From: Chloroflexota bacterium
Lineage (GTDB): Bacteria > Chloroflexota > Dehalococcoidia > GIF9 > UBA5629
Reading direction: 5' to 3'
Length of the DNA: 8,671 nucleotides
Assembly (NCBI GenBank): GCA_026389655.1
Contig: JAPLHL010000521.1
Location: forward strand, 1-8,671
The position numbers were made by a program, and so were the translations under genes. Positions 1-7,097 of this stretch are shown here, piece after piece. Position 1 is the stretch's first letter, and each line of letters opens with the position of its first letter. Under the pieces are notes generated by a model, which saw nothing but the letters and a program-made list of their open reading frames with translations, searched no databases and was not told the DNA's origin.

Positions 1-72
1 ACGACAAATTAAAAGCGGCAACAAACTGATTACTATTATTGTGATGATAGAATAATGAAATTTTTGTTTCAT
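1..72 (-). CDS. N-terminus of a membrane or secreted protein (partial, runs off the window)
   Basis: Reading the minus strand from the ATG at 72-70, the frame stays open to base 1 (24 codons). The peptide starts with a positively charged stretch (MKQKFHYS) followed by a continuous hydrophobic run (IITIIVISLLPLLIC). That is the shape of a signal peptide or signal anchor; the Cys near the end lacks a canonical lipobox because Ile, not Gly/Ala/Ser, precedes it. A G-rich GCGGGGG lies about 11 bases upstream of the ATG and is only a weak ribosome site. The start is 29 bases beyond the stop of the 70-residue gene at 102-314, so the two are probably co-transcribed. The same frame is open further upstream and would join the 70-residue gene after a one-base insertion in its A7 tract. 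Function cannot be told from 24 residues. Confidence 0.5.
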   Translation of the reverse strand, partial: MKQKFHYSIITIIVISLLPLLICR

Positions 73-101
73 GATGAATAAATCCCCCGCTTTGATTTTG
101 T

Positions 102-314
102 TTAAGAATGTTTTTTTCTTAACGGATGAAAATCGGCAGCATCTACGCTTAGTTTATATTCTCTTGGTTCAAGTCCCAGGAAGAGAGCTTCACCGTTAAG
201 GTCGATGTTGATAAAACGCTGACCTATCCATATTGGAATTCCTGCGAGAGGCTTACTGTCCTTATTGTTGATGCTGACTATTACCGGATTGCCGAGGATC
301 TTAGTTTTCCCCAT
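102..314 (-). CDS. Small carboxypeptidase-regulatory-like (beta-sandwich) protein, 70 aa
   Basis: The 70-residue product reads as one Ig-like beta-sandwich of the carboxypeptidase regulatory-like type. Its pattern is V-I-V-S-I-N, a 'KPLAGIPIWIG' strand, 'IDLNGEALFLGLEP', 'EYKLSVDAADFHP', which matches the usual 'G.pl.G..V......T...G.a.f.gL.pG.Y.l.v.a.gy' of that superfamily. Such domains are normally appended to exported enzymes or receptors; here the domain stands alone, with no signal peptide visible. The start at 314 is supported by GAGGTGAT, complementary to the 16S anti-Shine-Dalgarno, six bases ahead of the ATG, and by a strong promoter at 366-395. The last codons contain an A7 run; one more A would carry the frame into the next gene (1-72). 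It could therefore be a complete small protein or the frameshifted first part of a longer one. The fold is inferred from pattern only. Confidence 0.7.
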   Translation of the reverse strand: MGKTKILGNPVIVSINNKDSKPLAGIPIWIGQRFINIDLNGEALFLGLEPREYKLSVDAADFHPLRKKHS

Positions 315-316
315 AA

Positions 317-324
317 ATCACCTC
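317..324 (-). promoter_or_regulatory. Strong Shine-Dalgarno of the 70-aa gene
   Basis: On the minus strand this reads GAGGTGAT, an eight-base perfect complement to the 3' end of bacterial 16S rRNA (AUCACCUC). GAGG lies six bases from the ATG at 314. This fixes the start and argues that the small gene is really translated. Confidence 0.75.
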
Positions 325-365
325 ATCCCCTCATAAATAATGGTGTATAACGATTATCAGATTTT

Positions 366-395
366 ATTATATATTTTTAATTCAGCTGTTTACAA
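366..395 (-). promoter_or_regulatory. Sigma-70-type promoter of the 70-aa gene
   Basis: On the minus strand TTGTAA (390-395) is followed after 18 bases by TATAAT (366-371), inside a very A/T-rich stretch. The -10 is a perfect consensus and the -35 matches four of six. The predicted transcript would start near 358, leaving a leader of about 45 bases before the ATG at 314. It lies just after the end region of the beta-helix gene, so the small gene need not depend on read-through. Confidence 0.55.
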
Positions 396-603
396 AATGG
401 ATTCTATGCTATCTCCCGTGTAATAATTTATGAATAATATCCCTAGTAACCACACTGACAGAGGTTCATGGCTATTTTTGTAAGTACCTTTTGGAACCGG
501 ACGCACGTCAGACAGGACTTTTGCACTGACAATAAGAAAGCCATTAGAAAATCCTGCAGGTAGATTTACCAATTTGGTGATCAGCGCGCTACTTTCCGCC
601 GGA
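396..603. other. Spacer after the beta-helix gene, no convincing gene
   Basis: The stretch lies between the stop of the 1353-residue lipoprotein gene and the promoter of the 70-residue gene. A minus-strand frame (671-390, 93 codons) crosses it, but it starts inside the lipoprotein gene, has no ribosome site that I can see, resembles no family I know, and ends inside the promoter. No stem followed by a T-run was found, so the end of the lipoprotein transcript is not explained. Only short palindromes such as ACCAATTTGGT are present. Confidence 0.4.
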
Positions 604-3600
604 TCATTTACCGGCAGTCCAGCCCCCGAACTCTGAGGTATTTCCCTTCGAGTCAGTGGCGGTAGCTGCAAGGGCTTTTACTGGTCCCGTGATGCCGCTC
701 AATTCAATGCTCCAGCGGCCCTGAGCATCGGGGATTGCAATACCCCGCGGCAGCTTGCCCTGGACCTGTCCTCCCGGCTCGGCATATCCCAGGACCAGCT
801 CGACAATAGCTAAATCCGCTTGGGGGGTGTCGAGGGTCCCGTGAACACGCATTAATCCTTTATCTAGCGATACCTCAGCGATGACCGGGCTGTTCATGAG
901 GGCGTTGGCTCCGGCGTCGCTATCACCGGCGTCATTGGTATTGAGCCCTGGAGGCGCTAAATCTATTCCGCCGACGGCGTTGGCAAAGATGAGGTTTCCG
1001 AAAATGCGGTTGCCCTGTGAAGTGTCAGATTCAATGAAAACACCTGCGCCGCCGTTGAAGGCAATAATATTGCCAAGAGCCGACTCCCCTCCGATGCTGT
1101 TGTTGGATGGGCCGAACGCCAGTCGGATGCCGTCCTCGCCGTTGCCCAGTGGGCGCCAGCCGGAGGGGTCGGTGCCGATGAGATTGCCTGTGATGAGATT
1201 GCGATTGGTGCCACGGGCGAAGACAGTAATGCCAGCGACGAGGTTTCCGGATATGAGATTGCGGTCGACGATGTTGTCGACAGTGACGCCGTCGATATGC
1301 ACACCTGTCTCGTTGGCAATGGATCGCGTACCGGTGGAATCTGTGCCGATCAGATTGCCGCGGACAATATTAGCATGGGTACCGTTGTTGTAAAAATAGG
1401 CACCGAAAGCTGTGTTGCCTGAGATGAGGTTGGCTTCGCCGGGCTCAAGTCCGCCTACTATATTGCCGTGGGAGCGGTCATCAAAGAGTACCCCATATGT
1501 GTTGGGGATAGCCTTTTGTCCGATGGGGTCCGTGCCGATGTAGTTCCCGTAGACCAGGTTGCCGCTGACCTGGTGGCCGAAAAGATCCACGCCGTAGGCT
1601 ACGTTACCTGATATGACGTTTCGTTGCCCCTTGCGGGGTCCGCCGATCTGGTTTTCAGCGGAGCGGCCTTCGCAGCTGATGCCGTCATAGTTTGGCAGAG
1701 CATTTTGGCCGGTTGGATCTATGCCTATGTAATTGCCGACTAAAAGGTTTCCGCTGGCGTCGCTAATGCGCAGGCCTGTGTGGAGATTGCCGGAGACGAC
1801 ATTACGGTCGGACGTATCCTCTCCACCAATGATATTATCGTGGGCGCTGCTGATGAGTTCGATACCGTTATAGTTGCCATTGCCCCTGGCTCCTGTGGGC
1901 AACAGGCCTATGTAGTTACCCGCAATAATATTGTCGCGGGCGTTACTGCCCTGGACCTGTATGCCATAGGCAAAACCATCAACAGCCAGTCCGCGAATAG
2001 TCGCACCGGAAGCTTCGAAAAGCATCAGGCCATATTCTACAGTATGCTTGCCGCCACTAAGGAAGATCTCCGGCCCAAGCGGATTGGTGTCGCCGAGTGC
2101 ACTGGTCTGAGAGGAAGCATCGATGAAGATGTTTGGAGCGACGATGGGGGGCAGTGTCTCAGTGGGGGCTATGGTCCAGAATCCATTGGCTGCATTAAAG
2201 CCAGCGTCGCTGCGGGGGATTTCAAACATAATGGCAACTGAACCACCGGCCAAGTTGGCGCGCGTAATAGCGTCACGCAACGAGCCGGGCCCTGTATCGC
2301 CAGTTTGGGTGACGGTTAGAGTTAGCCTGGCAGATGGCTGCAGATTCGCTTGGGGACGCGGCGCTGGAGTGCCTGTAAGCACCGGGCCGCGGTCTTTCAC
2401 CCAGACCGCGGGTATTGGGTCGAGCTCTGCTTCAGTCGGTATTGTAGCTGCCGTTGCATGCCCGCGCCCGGGCACGCTTTGTACGTATGTCTGCCCCTGT
2501 GCGTTGTTGAGGATGGTATTCTGCTGGTCCGAGCTGCCCAGCGGGTTTAGCTTCTCAGACCGCTCATCAAGTACGATGCCCACGCCCCCGTTGCCCAGGG
2601 CCTTGCCGCCGGCGGCCACGCCGATGCTGTTGCCGATAATCTGGTTTGCCTCAGCGTACTCATAGATGACGATACCGGACTGGAGGTTCCCTGAGATGAC
2701 GTTAGCACGCACGAGGTTGTCTTTCGGATAGGTTGAAATGACCATGCCATGCAGGTTGGGCAGGGCCGCAGCACCGGATGAATCGACGCCGATATAGTTG
2801 CCGACCACCTCGTTACGCTGCGTATAGCGGTTGGTGATCATGACACCGGCTTGGCGGTTTCCTGAGATGATGTTGCGGTCCTTGGGATCATCCGACCCCA
2901 CCTTGTTATCAGTGGCGCCGGTAGCGATAACCAGGCCAATGTCATTCGGGATGGCGGTGTGGCCTGTCGGATCGGTGCCGATGAAATTCCCGCGTAGTGT
3001 GTTAAACTCGGTGCCGCGTGTAACATAGAAAAGGCCATAGGTCAGGTTCCCTGAGATTACGTTGAAGGCGATGTCGTTGTGGTTTGAGGCACAGTCTACG
3101 CAGATGCCGGTGGAGTTGGGCAGTGACCGGCTACCGGTTGCATCAACGCCGATGTAGTTTCCAATGGTTGAGTTGTTGGAACAATGTCCGTAGTAGACTA
3201 CGCCGTAAACAGTGTGCCCCGAGATGATATTACGCTGACCCGGGCTGGTGCCGCCTAGGACGTTGCCCCAGGAGACCGTGTTGAACTCAATGCCGTTGCC
3301 CTGGACAACCGTACCGCTGGGGATGGCATTGCCGGTGATATCGGTGCCGATATAGTTACCCATAATATAGTTATTGTCGGCGGCCTCGATGTAAATGCCG
3401 ATTTGGACATTGCCGGAGATTATGTTGCGCCCGTCGGCCTTATCGCTGCCGATGAGGTTATCGTGCGCCAGGGCTTTAACGACTATACCGATGTTGTTAT
3501 GCAGCTCTGATTTACCGGTAGCATCTACGCCGATGAGATTGCCCTGAATAGTGTTGCCGGATGCGCTGCGGCCGATTACAACCATGCCTACATTATCGTT

Positions 3601-4665
3601 GCCCGATATGATATTGCCGCTGCCGGGTTCTCCAATCTGCTGTTTAGCGGCGTCGTCGATGAGCAAGCCGATATCGTTGGGGACACGGCGTTGTCCGTCA
3701 GCGTCAGTGCCGATACGGTTGCCACCCAGGATGTTACCAGTGCCTTTGCCGGCTATGTAGATGCCCATGCTCTTGTTTCCTGAGATGACATTATTCTCGA
3801 GGAGATTCGATGAGGCCCCTTCAATAATGAGTACGCCAGTCTCGTTGGGGACGCGGAGTTGTCCGTCAGCGTCAGTGCCGACACGGTTGCCACGCAGGAT
3901 GTTACCGGTGCCTTTGCCGGCTAAGTAGACGCCCAGGCTTTTGTTTCCTGAGATGATATTGTTCTCGAGGAGATTCGATGAGGCTCCTTCGATAATGATT
4001 ACGCCAGTCTCGTTGGGGATGGCGCTCGATCCATCAGGAGCCACACCGATAAAGCAGTCGGCGATGGTATTGGAGACGGCGCCCGCCTGGTAGAGTACGA
4101 GTCCATATTTGAATCCGCCTATTGCAAGCCCGCGGACTGTGTTGTTCGCGGAGACAATGGCCAGCGGGTGTTCTACGCCAGGCTTGCCCGGGATTATCAT
4201 AATTTCCGGGCCGCTCGGATTGGTTTGGCCGGCAAAATCCGCCTGCGTGGCTCCATCGATGATGGTAAAAGGCCGCTTAATGACCAGAGGAGCGTCGACA
4301 TGGATAGTCCAGACGCCGGTTTTCGAATCGAAGCCGGTATCGGTCGTTGGGATATTGAAGTTTATGATCGCCCTGCCGGCGCCGACGGACAGGTTGTTAG
4401 CCTGGCGGACGGCATCGGCAAACGAACCTTCACCGATGGAGCCTGTCGAGGTTACCATGAAGACCTGACCGGTTGCAGCAGGCTCTTTCTCTGCCGTTGA
4501 CCCAGTTGATACCTTGGAAGCTGTAACCAATGGCGGCACCGATTGAGCCGACTCCTTCTGAACCCCTTCGCCGGGCATGCACCCGGTTATAGACAAGCCA
4601 ATACCCATAATTGACAACGCCAGCATGAATATTGAACCGGTTTTTTTCATAAATATTGATGACAT
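604..4665 (-). CDS. Giant two-module parallel beta-helix surface lipoprotein, 1353 aa
   Basis: Residues 1-28 form a lipoprotein signal peptide with lipobox ITGC, giving lipidated Cys29, so the protein should be anchored on the outer face of the membrane. A low-complexity Ser/Ala/Thr/Pro linker runs to about 65. Module 1 (about 68-720) starts with 'GSIGEGSFADAVRQAN' and continues as nine right-handed beta-helix units with the signature 'GNxIGxDxTG...PNxxG...N.ISGN'. A Pro/Ala-rich linker (about 730-782) precedes module 2 (about 783-1240), which repeats the entrance as 'GDTGPGSLRDAITRAN' and has five more units plus a degenerate cap. Residues about 1258-1345 form a terminal beta domain ending 'ATDSKGNTSEF', common in such proteins. 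GSLRDAI is the CSLREA-type entrance seen in secreted beta-helix proteins. No catalytic signature was recognised; adhesion or glycan binding is inference, and a lyase cannot be excluded. GGAGG lies five bases before the ATG at 4665; a second ATG at 4650 is too far from it. Confidence 0.9.
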   Translation of the reverse strand: MSSIFMKKTGSIFMLALSIMGIGLSITGCMPGEGVQKESAQSVPPLVTASKVSTGSTAEKEPAATGQVFMVTSTGSIGEGSFADAVRQANNLSVGAGRAIINFNIPTTDTGFDSKTGVWTIHVDAPLVIKRPFTIIDGATQADFAGQTNPSGPEIMIIPGKPGVEHPLAIVSANNTVRGLAIGGFKYGLVLYQAGAVSNTIADCFIGVAPDGSSAIPNETGVIIIEGASSNLLENNIISGNKSLGVYLAGKGTGNILRGNRVGTDADGQLRVPNETGVLIIEGASSNLLENNVISGNKSMGIYIAGKGTGNILGGNRIGTDADGQRRVPNDIGLLIDDAAKQQIGEPGSGNIISGNDNVGMVVIGRSASGNTIQGNLIGVDATGKSELHNNIGIVVKALAHDNLIGSDKADGRNIISGNVQIGIYIEAADNNYIMGNYIGTDITGNAIPSGTVVQGNGIEFNTVSWGNVLGGTSPGQRNIISGHTVYGVVYYGHCSNNSTIGNYIGVDATGSRSLPNSTGICVDCASNHNDIAFNVISGNLTYGLFYVTRGTEFNTLRGNFIGTDPTGHTAIPNDIGLVIATGATDNKVGSDDPKDRNIISGNRQAGVMITNRYTQRNEVVGNYIGVDSSGAAALPNLHGMVISTYPKDNLVRANVISGNLQSGIVIYEYAEANQIIGNSIGVAAGGKALGNGGVGIVLDERSEKLNPLGSSDQQNTILNNAQGQTYVQSVPGRGHATAATIPTEAELDPIPAVWVKDRGPVLTGTPAPRPQANLQPSARLTLTVTQTGDTGPGSLRDAITRANLAGGSVAIMFEIPRSDAGFNAANGFWTIAPTETLPPIVAPNIFIDASSQTSALGDTNPLGPEIFLSGGKHTVEYGLMLFEASGATIRGLAVDGFAYGIQVQGSNARDNIIAGNYIGLLPTGARGNGNYNGIELISSAHDNIIGGEDTSDRNVVSGNLHTGLRISDASGNLLVGNYIGIDPTGQNALPNYDGISCEGRSAENQIGGPRKGQRNVISGNVAYGVDLFGHQVSGNLVYGNYIGTDPIGQKAIPNTYGVLFDDRSHGNIVGGLEPGEANLISGNTAFGAYFYNNGTHANIVRGNLIGTDSTGTRSIANETGVHIDGVTVDNIVDRNLISGNLVAGITVFARGTNRNLITGNLIGTDPSGWRPLGNGEDGIRLAFGPSNNSIGGESALGNIIAFNGGAGVFIESDTSQGNRIFGNLIFANAVGGIDLAPPGLNTNDAGDSDAGANALMNSPVIAEVSLDKGLMRVHGTLDTPQADLAIVELVLGYAEPGGQVQGKLPRGIAIPDAQGRWSIELSGITGPVKALAATATDSKGNTSEFGGWTAGK
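3683..4018 (-). repeat. Tandem duplication of one beta-helix unit (2 x 168 bp)
   Basis: Bases 3683-3850 and 3851-4018 align without gaps at a period of 168 bases (56 codons) with about 14 differences, i.e. about 92% identity. They encode residues near 217-328, where 'PNETGV', 'EGASSNLLENN' and 'AGKGTGNIL' each occur twice. All other units of the protein are far more diverged, so this pair is the youngest duplication. It shows how the helix is being lengthened one unit at a time. Confidence 0.85.
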
Positions 4666-4670
4666 CCGCT

Positions 4671-4675
4671 CCTCC
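4671..4675 (-). promoter_or_regulatory. Shine-Dalgarno of the beta-helix lipoprotein gene
   Basis: The minus strand reads GGAGGAGCGG directly before the ATG at 4665, putting GGAGG five bases from the start. It favours the start at 4665 over the in-frame ATG at 4650, which would be 20 bases away. Confidence 0.6.
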
Positions 4676-4704
4676 AGTGTATGAATAATTTATATCCCGA
4701 TCTA

Positions 4705-4734
4705 ATTCTAGCATTTATATCTTATACGATCCAA
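4705..4734 (-). promoter_or_regulatory. Candidate promoter of the beta-helix lipoprotein gene
   Basis: On the minus strand TTGGAT (4729-4734) is followed after 18 bases by TAGAAT (4705-4710). The -10 matches five of six consensus bases and the -35 three of six. The leader would be about 30 bases. The region has several other A/T-rich -10-like hexamers, so the exact site is uncertain. A dyad, ACGAT-CCAA-ATCGT at 4726-4739, covers the -35 and could be an operator. Confidence 0.3.
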
Positions 4735-4995
4735 ATCGTCTTAATAATAGCCAGTTTATTTCTTTCGCTGTATGCGCTGGGGTTCTCGGGCAAAATAAAT
4801 ATACCGCCAACTTGTTCAGTGAAAAATATCGCCATCGCGCCTCAGCACTCCCAGAGAGCGGCAAAGGGTTAGCGGCTTCTCCGTCAGTTCAGTCTGCAAT
4901 ACACGCGATCAATGCCTCCCAGGCTTCGGCGTGTTGATTCCATCATTGCCGTATCAAGCATGTCAGGACCAAGTAATTGTTGGTGGTTTACGTGC

Positions 4996-5027
4996 AAAAA
5001 AGCGGCCCATTTTATCAATGGGCCGCT
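4996..5027 (-). terminator. Intrinsic terminator of the enoyl-CoA hydratase gene
   Basis: A perfect ten-pair stem, AGCGGCCCAT (5001-5010) with ATGGGCCGCT (5018-5027), encloses a seven-base loop. On the minus strand the stem is followed by a run of six T (complement of A 4996-5001). It begins 24 bases after the stop codon ending at 5052, so it closes the transcript of the crotonase gene and separates it from the lipoprotein gene. A four-T run on the other side could give weak activity in the opposite direction. Confidence 0.9.
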
Positions 5028-5051
5028 TTTGTTATGCCTCAATAGTCCGCC

Positions 5052-5831
5052 TTACTTGTTGCCTTCCTGGAGCTTTGTCAGGTCACCGAACTGGGTCGCA
5101 TGCATAGATGTAGCTGTCTCGAAATTCAAAGCTGCCTCCAGGGGTGAGGACATGCTGGTATTGATCACTCTTTTAATGCCTTGGGTAACCGCAGGATGGA
5201 CTGCTGCGATTTCTTCGGCCAGTTTCCATGCCTCTGCCATAAGCTCGCTTTTTGCATATACGTGCTGTACCAGGCCTATGCGTAATGCTTCTTTGGCATC
5301 GATTCTTCGCCCCGTATAGATCATTTCCTTGGCCATCCCTGCCCCTACCGCACGCGGAAGCCGCGAGCTGCCGCCCATGTCCGGGACGATTCCCAGTTTA
5401 GCCTCGGGCATTGCGAAAATTGCATCATCGGCCGCCAGCCTTATATCGCAGCACAACGCTATTTCGATGCCGCCGCCCAGGCAATAGCCGTTGATTGCAG
5501 CGATGACCGGCACGGGCAATTTTTCGTATATGGAGAATGCGTCCCTGCATTTTTGTATAGCGTCGTGTATGGTGCGTACGTTCCATCCATCCAGTATGCT
5601 TTCACCCGGCACTATTACCTTCTTCAGGTCCAGTCCGGCGCAGAAAGCCCGGTCGCCGGCTCCCAACATTATCACTACCCTTATATCTGGGTCCTGGTCT
5701 ATATATTCGGCTGCTTCCTTTAAACCGCCGATAAACCCTCTGCTGATAGCATTCAGTACCTTCGGCCTGTTAAAAATGACCTGTGCGATATGATTTTTCT
5801 TCTCGAGTAGAACATCTTGAAAGGCCTGCAT
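5052..5831 (-). CDS. Enoyl-CoA hydratase/isomerase family protein (crotonase fold), 259 aa
   Basis: This is a full-length crotonase-superfamily protein (the family is usually about 260 residues), cytoplasmic, acting on acyl-CoA thioesters. The oxyanion hole is formed by the 'AFCAGLDL' segment (backbone of Ala65) and by Gly120 in 'GYCLGGGIE'. Glu123 (in GGGIE) and Glu143 (in '[14 protein letters not shown]') fall at the positions of the two catalytic glutamates of rat mitochondrial crotonase (Glu144 and Glu164), so hydratase chemistry is possible rather than only isomerase or hydrolase activity. The C-terminal trimerisation part ('[19 protein letters not shown]') is intact. AGGAG (5839-5843) lies seven bases before the ATG. 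The gene is 75 bases downstream of the solute-binding protein gene, has a candidate promoter in that gap, and ends in a strong terminator. The physiological substrate (fatty acid, branched chain or aromatic degradation) cannot be told; no other beta-oxidation gene is visible. Confidence 0.92.
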   Translation of the reverse strand: MQAFQDVLLEKKNHIAQVIFNRPKVLNAISRGFIGGLKEAAEYIDQDPDIRVVIMLGAGDRAFCAGLDLKKVIVPGESILDGWNVRTIHDAIQKCRDAFSIYEKLPVPVIAAINGYCLGGGIEIALCCDIRLAADDAIFAMPEAKLGIVPDMGGSSRLPRAVGAGMAKEMIYTGRRIDAKEALRIGLVQHVYAKSELMAEAWKLAEEIAAVHPAVTQGIKRVINTSMSSPLEAALNFETATSMHATQFGDLTKLQEGNK

Positions 5832-5868
5832 CAGTTTTCTCCTTTAATCAAGCATTTACTTTTAACGC

Positions 5869-5897
5869 ATTATATCATTACTTGAGAGTAGGGTCTG
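5869..5897 (-). promoter_or_regulatory. Candidate promoter of the enoyl-CoA hydratase gene
   Basis: In the 75-base gap after the solute-binding protein gene, the minus strand has CAGACC (5892-5897), a 17-base spacer and TATAAT (5869-5874). The -10 is perfect, the -35 weak (three of six). The leader would be about 30 bases to the ATG at 5831. It suggests that the crotonase can be transcribed on its own, although read-through from upstream is possible because no terminator is seen in the gap. Confidence 0.4.
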
Positions 5898-5906
5898 TTA
5901 TGAAAA

Positions 5907-7073
5907 TTACTCGGAAGATTCAACCTCGGCGAAGGGAGTGTCGAGGTTCATCAGCGGGTATTCCCCCAGATAGACAATTTCCTTTCCCTTTGTTATCCCC
6001 ATGGCACAGGGGTGCCCGAAAACTACATCTGATCCATAATACTTGCTGCCCGATAGTTTATATCTCCCGATGAAAGTGTCGAAAGTACCCCCTCTCAATG
6101 TTCGCATCACCACATCAGGGTCTGTAGTGCCGGCCTGCTCCAGTGCTTCGAAATACTGTCCCTGCGCATTTATGCCGCACGCGCCGTACACGCCTGTGTA
6201 CATATCTTTCTTATACAATTCCCTGTACCTGTTCAGTACCCTTTTCGCCATATCGATATATTTTGGAGCAACCACCACCTTTTTCAGCTCCCATGGCACG
6301 GGATAATCGCTGACTATATTTTGTAAAGCTTCATCACTACCACATATGCCTTTCATAATATCGTAGTCCAGGGCGGCGGCGATATGACATATAGGCCAAC
6401 TGTAGCCCATCTGCCACCTTTGCTTGGCCATCAGGCCGACCTCCAGGGGTGAACCTACGCAATAGATTACTTCCGTGCCCTGCTCGGCCATTTTTGTCAG
6501 GTAAGGCGTGAAATTCAGGGTGCCCTCAGGATAGGGCATCATGATGCGTTTAATCCCAAACTCATTTTGTAACCTGGCTGCCTGGTTGATCGTGATCTCC
6601 ATGGCTGGATGACCGTATATCACGTAGGACTGCTCTGGCGGGGATGGATCGATGCCGCCAATGGTATTTGTATCTAAAATGACCTTTTCCGGGTTGGTTA
6701 TCTGGGCCATGGCTGCTATGCCAAGGCCGAAATACCCTACGATGGCTGTGACGCCGTTCTCATATATCAGGTTCCTGGTTGCCGTGGCGGCAGGGCCTGG
6801 GGTGAAACCATCTTTGAAGATCATCTCTATCTTGTATCTCTCGTTTCCCACCCTCAGGCCGCCGTCTTCATTTATCAGGTCGGCGTATATCTGCATGCCC
6901 GGCCTGATATTTTGCCCCCACATGGCCGCCGGCCCGGTAAAAGGCATAATGCAGCCGACCTTGAGGGTTTTTTGCTCAACCGGTGCCTGTGGCGCAGGAA
7001 CGCAGGACAGGATAAAAATGAGACACAAGCAGACCGGTATTACCGATAAAATAGCCAAACGTTTTCGGGTCAT
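5907..7073 (-). CDS. ABC transporter solute-binding lipoprotein, branched-chain amino acid (LivK/HAAT) type, 388 aa
   Basis: The product is a periplasmic-binding-protein type I receptor, which delivers a small solute to an ABC importer. Residues 1-23 are a basic, hydrophobic signal peptide ending in ILSC, giving lipid-anchored Cys24. The mature part opens with the family hallmark 'LKVGCIMPFTGPAAMWGQ' (37-54) and continues with 'KIEMIFKDGFTPGPAATATR' (81-100), 'VTAIVGYFG' (108-116) and a C-terminal lobe with 'FEALEQAG...VVMRTLRGGTFDTFIGRY', all typical of the family. Length is normal. AAAGGAGG sits nine bases before the ATG. The gene starts 24 bases after the fucosidase C-terminal frame, too close for a separate promoter, so it is likely transcribed from upstream. 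No permease or ATPase gene is in the window, so it either works with a transporter encoded elsewhere or is a sensor-like orphan. Members of this family also bind amides, aromatic acids and other ligands; the ligand here is unknown. Confidence 0.88.
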   Translation of the reverse strand: MTRKRLAILSVIPVCLCLIFILSCVPAPQAPVEQKTLKVGCIMPFTGPAAMWGQNIRPGMQIYADLINEDGGLRVGNERYKIEMIFKDGFTPGPAATATRNLIYENGVTAIVGYFGLGIAAMAQITNPEKVILDTNTIGGIDPSPPEQSYVIYGHPAMEITINQAARLQNEFGIKRIMMPYPEGTLNFTPYLTKMAEQGTEVIYCVGSPLEVGLMAKQRWQMGYSWPICHIAAALDYDIMKGICGSDEALQNIVSDYPVPWELKKVVVAPKYIDMAKRVLNRYRELYKKDMYTGVYGACGINAQGQYFEALEQAGTTDPDVVMRTLRGGTFDTFIGRYKLSGSKYYGSDVVFGHPCAMGITKGKEIVYLGEYPLMNLDTPFAEVESSE

Positions 7074-7097
7074 CTAATATAGCCTCCTTTTTATTGT

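Larger units (their letters stand above)
4666..4995. other. Intergenic region upstream of the beta-helix gene, no convincing gene
   Basis: About 330 bases separate the terminator of the enoyl-CoA hydratase gene from the lipoprotein start. The part next to the lipoprotein gene (about 4681-4760) is A/T-rich and promoter-like; the remainder is of average composition and shows neither an RNA gene nor a conserved frame. A plus-strand frame (4681-4872) encodes a hydrophobic 63-residue peptide but has no ribosome site, and its hydrophobicity follows from the A/T-rich DNA. A 26-codon minus-strand frame with an ATG near 4959 also lacks support. Confidence 0.5.

Noticed and set aside
390..671. Minus-strand frame of 93 codons after the beta-helix gene
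   Set aside because: It begins inside the lipoprotein gene, has no visible ribosome site, resembles no family I know and its end overlaps a good promoter. The lipoprotein ends naturally with a family-typical 'ATDSKGNTSEF', so this is not a lost C-terminus.
881..4500. Several plus-strand and alternative minus-strand open frames of 60-180 codons
   Set aside because: They lie inside the lipoprotein gene, recur with its repeats and are rich in Pro/Met/Ser/Arg, as expected from antisense or out-of-frame reading of a repetitive Gly/Asn/Ile-coding sequence.
604..4665. Reading the regular repeats as a CRISPR array or non-coding satellite
   Set aside because: The periodicity is codon-based (about 56-64 residues), units are diverged at DNA level but conserved in protein, and one frame is open for 1353 codons.
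4681..4872. Plus-strand hydrophobic peptide of 63 residues
   Set aside because: There is no Shine-Dalgarno, it lies over the promoter region of the divergent lipoprotein gene, and its hydrophobic character is explained by A/T-rich DNA.
4740..4995. Possible small RNA or tRNA gene in the intergenic region
   Set aside because: No cloverleaf, no conserved tRNA arms and no promoter-terminator pair on one strand; the only strong hairpin is the terminator of the crotonase gene.
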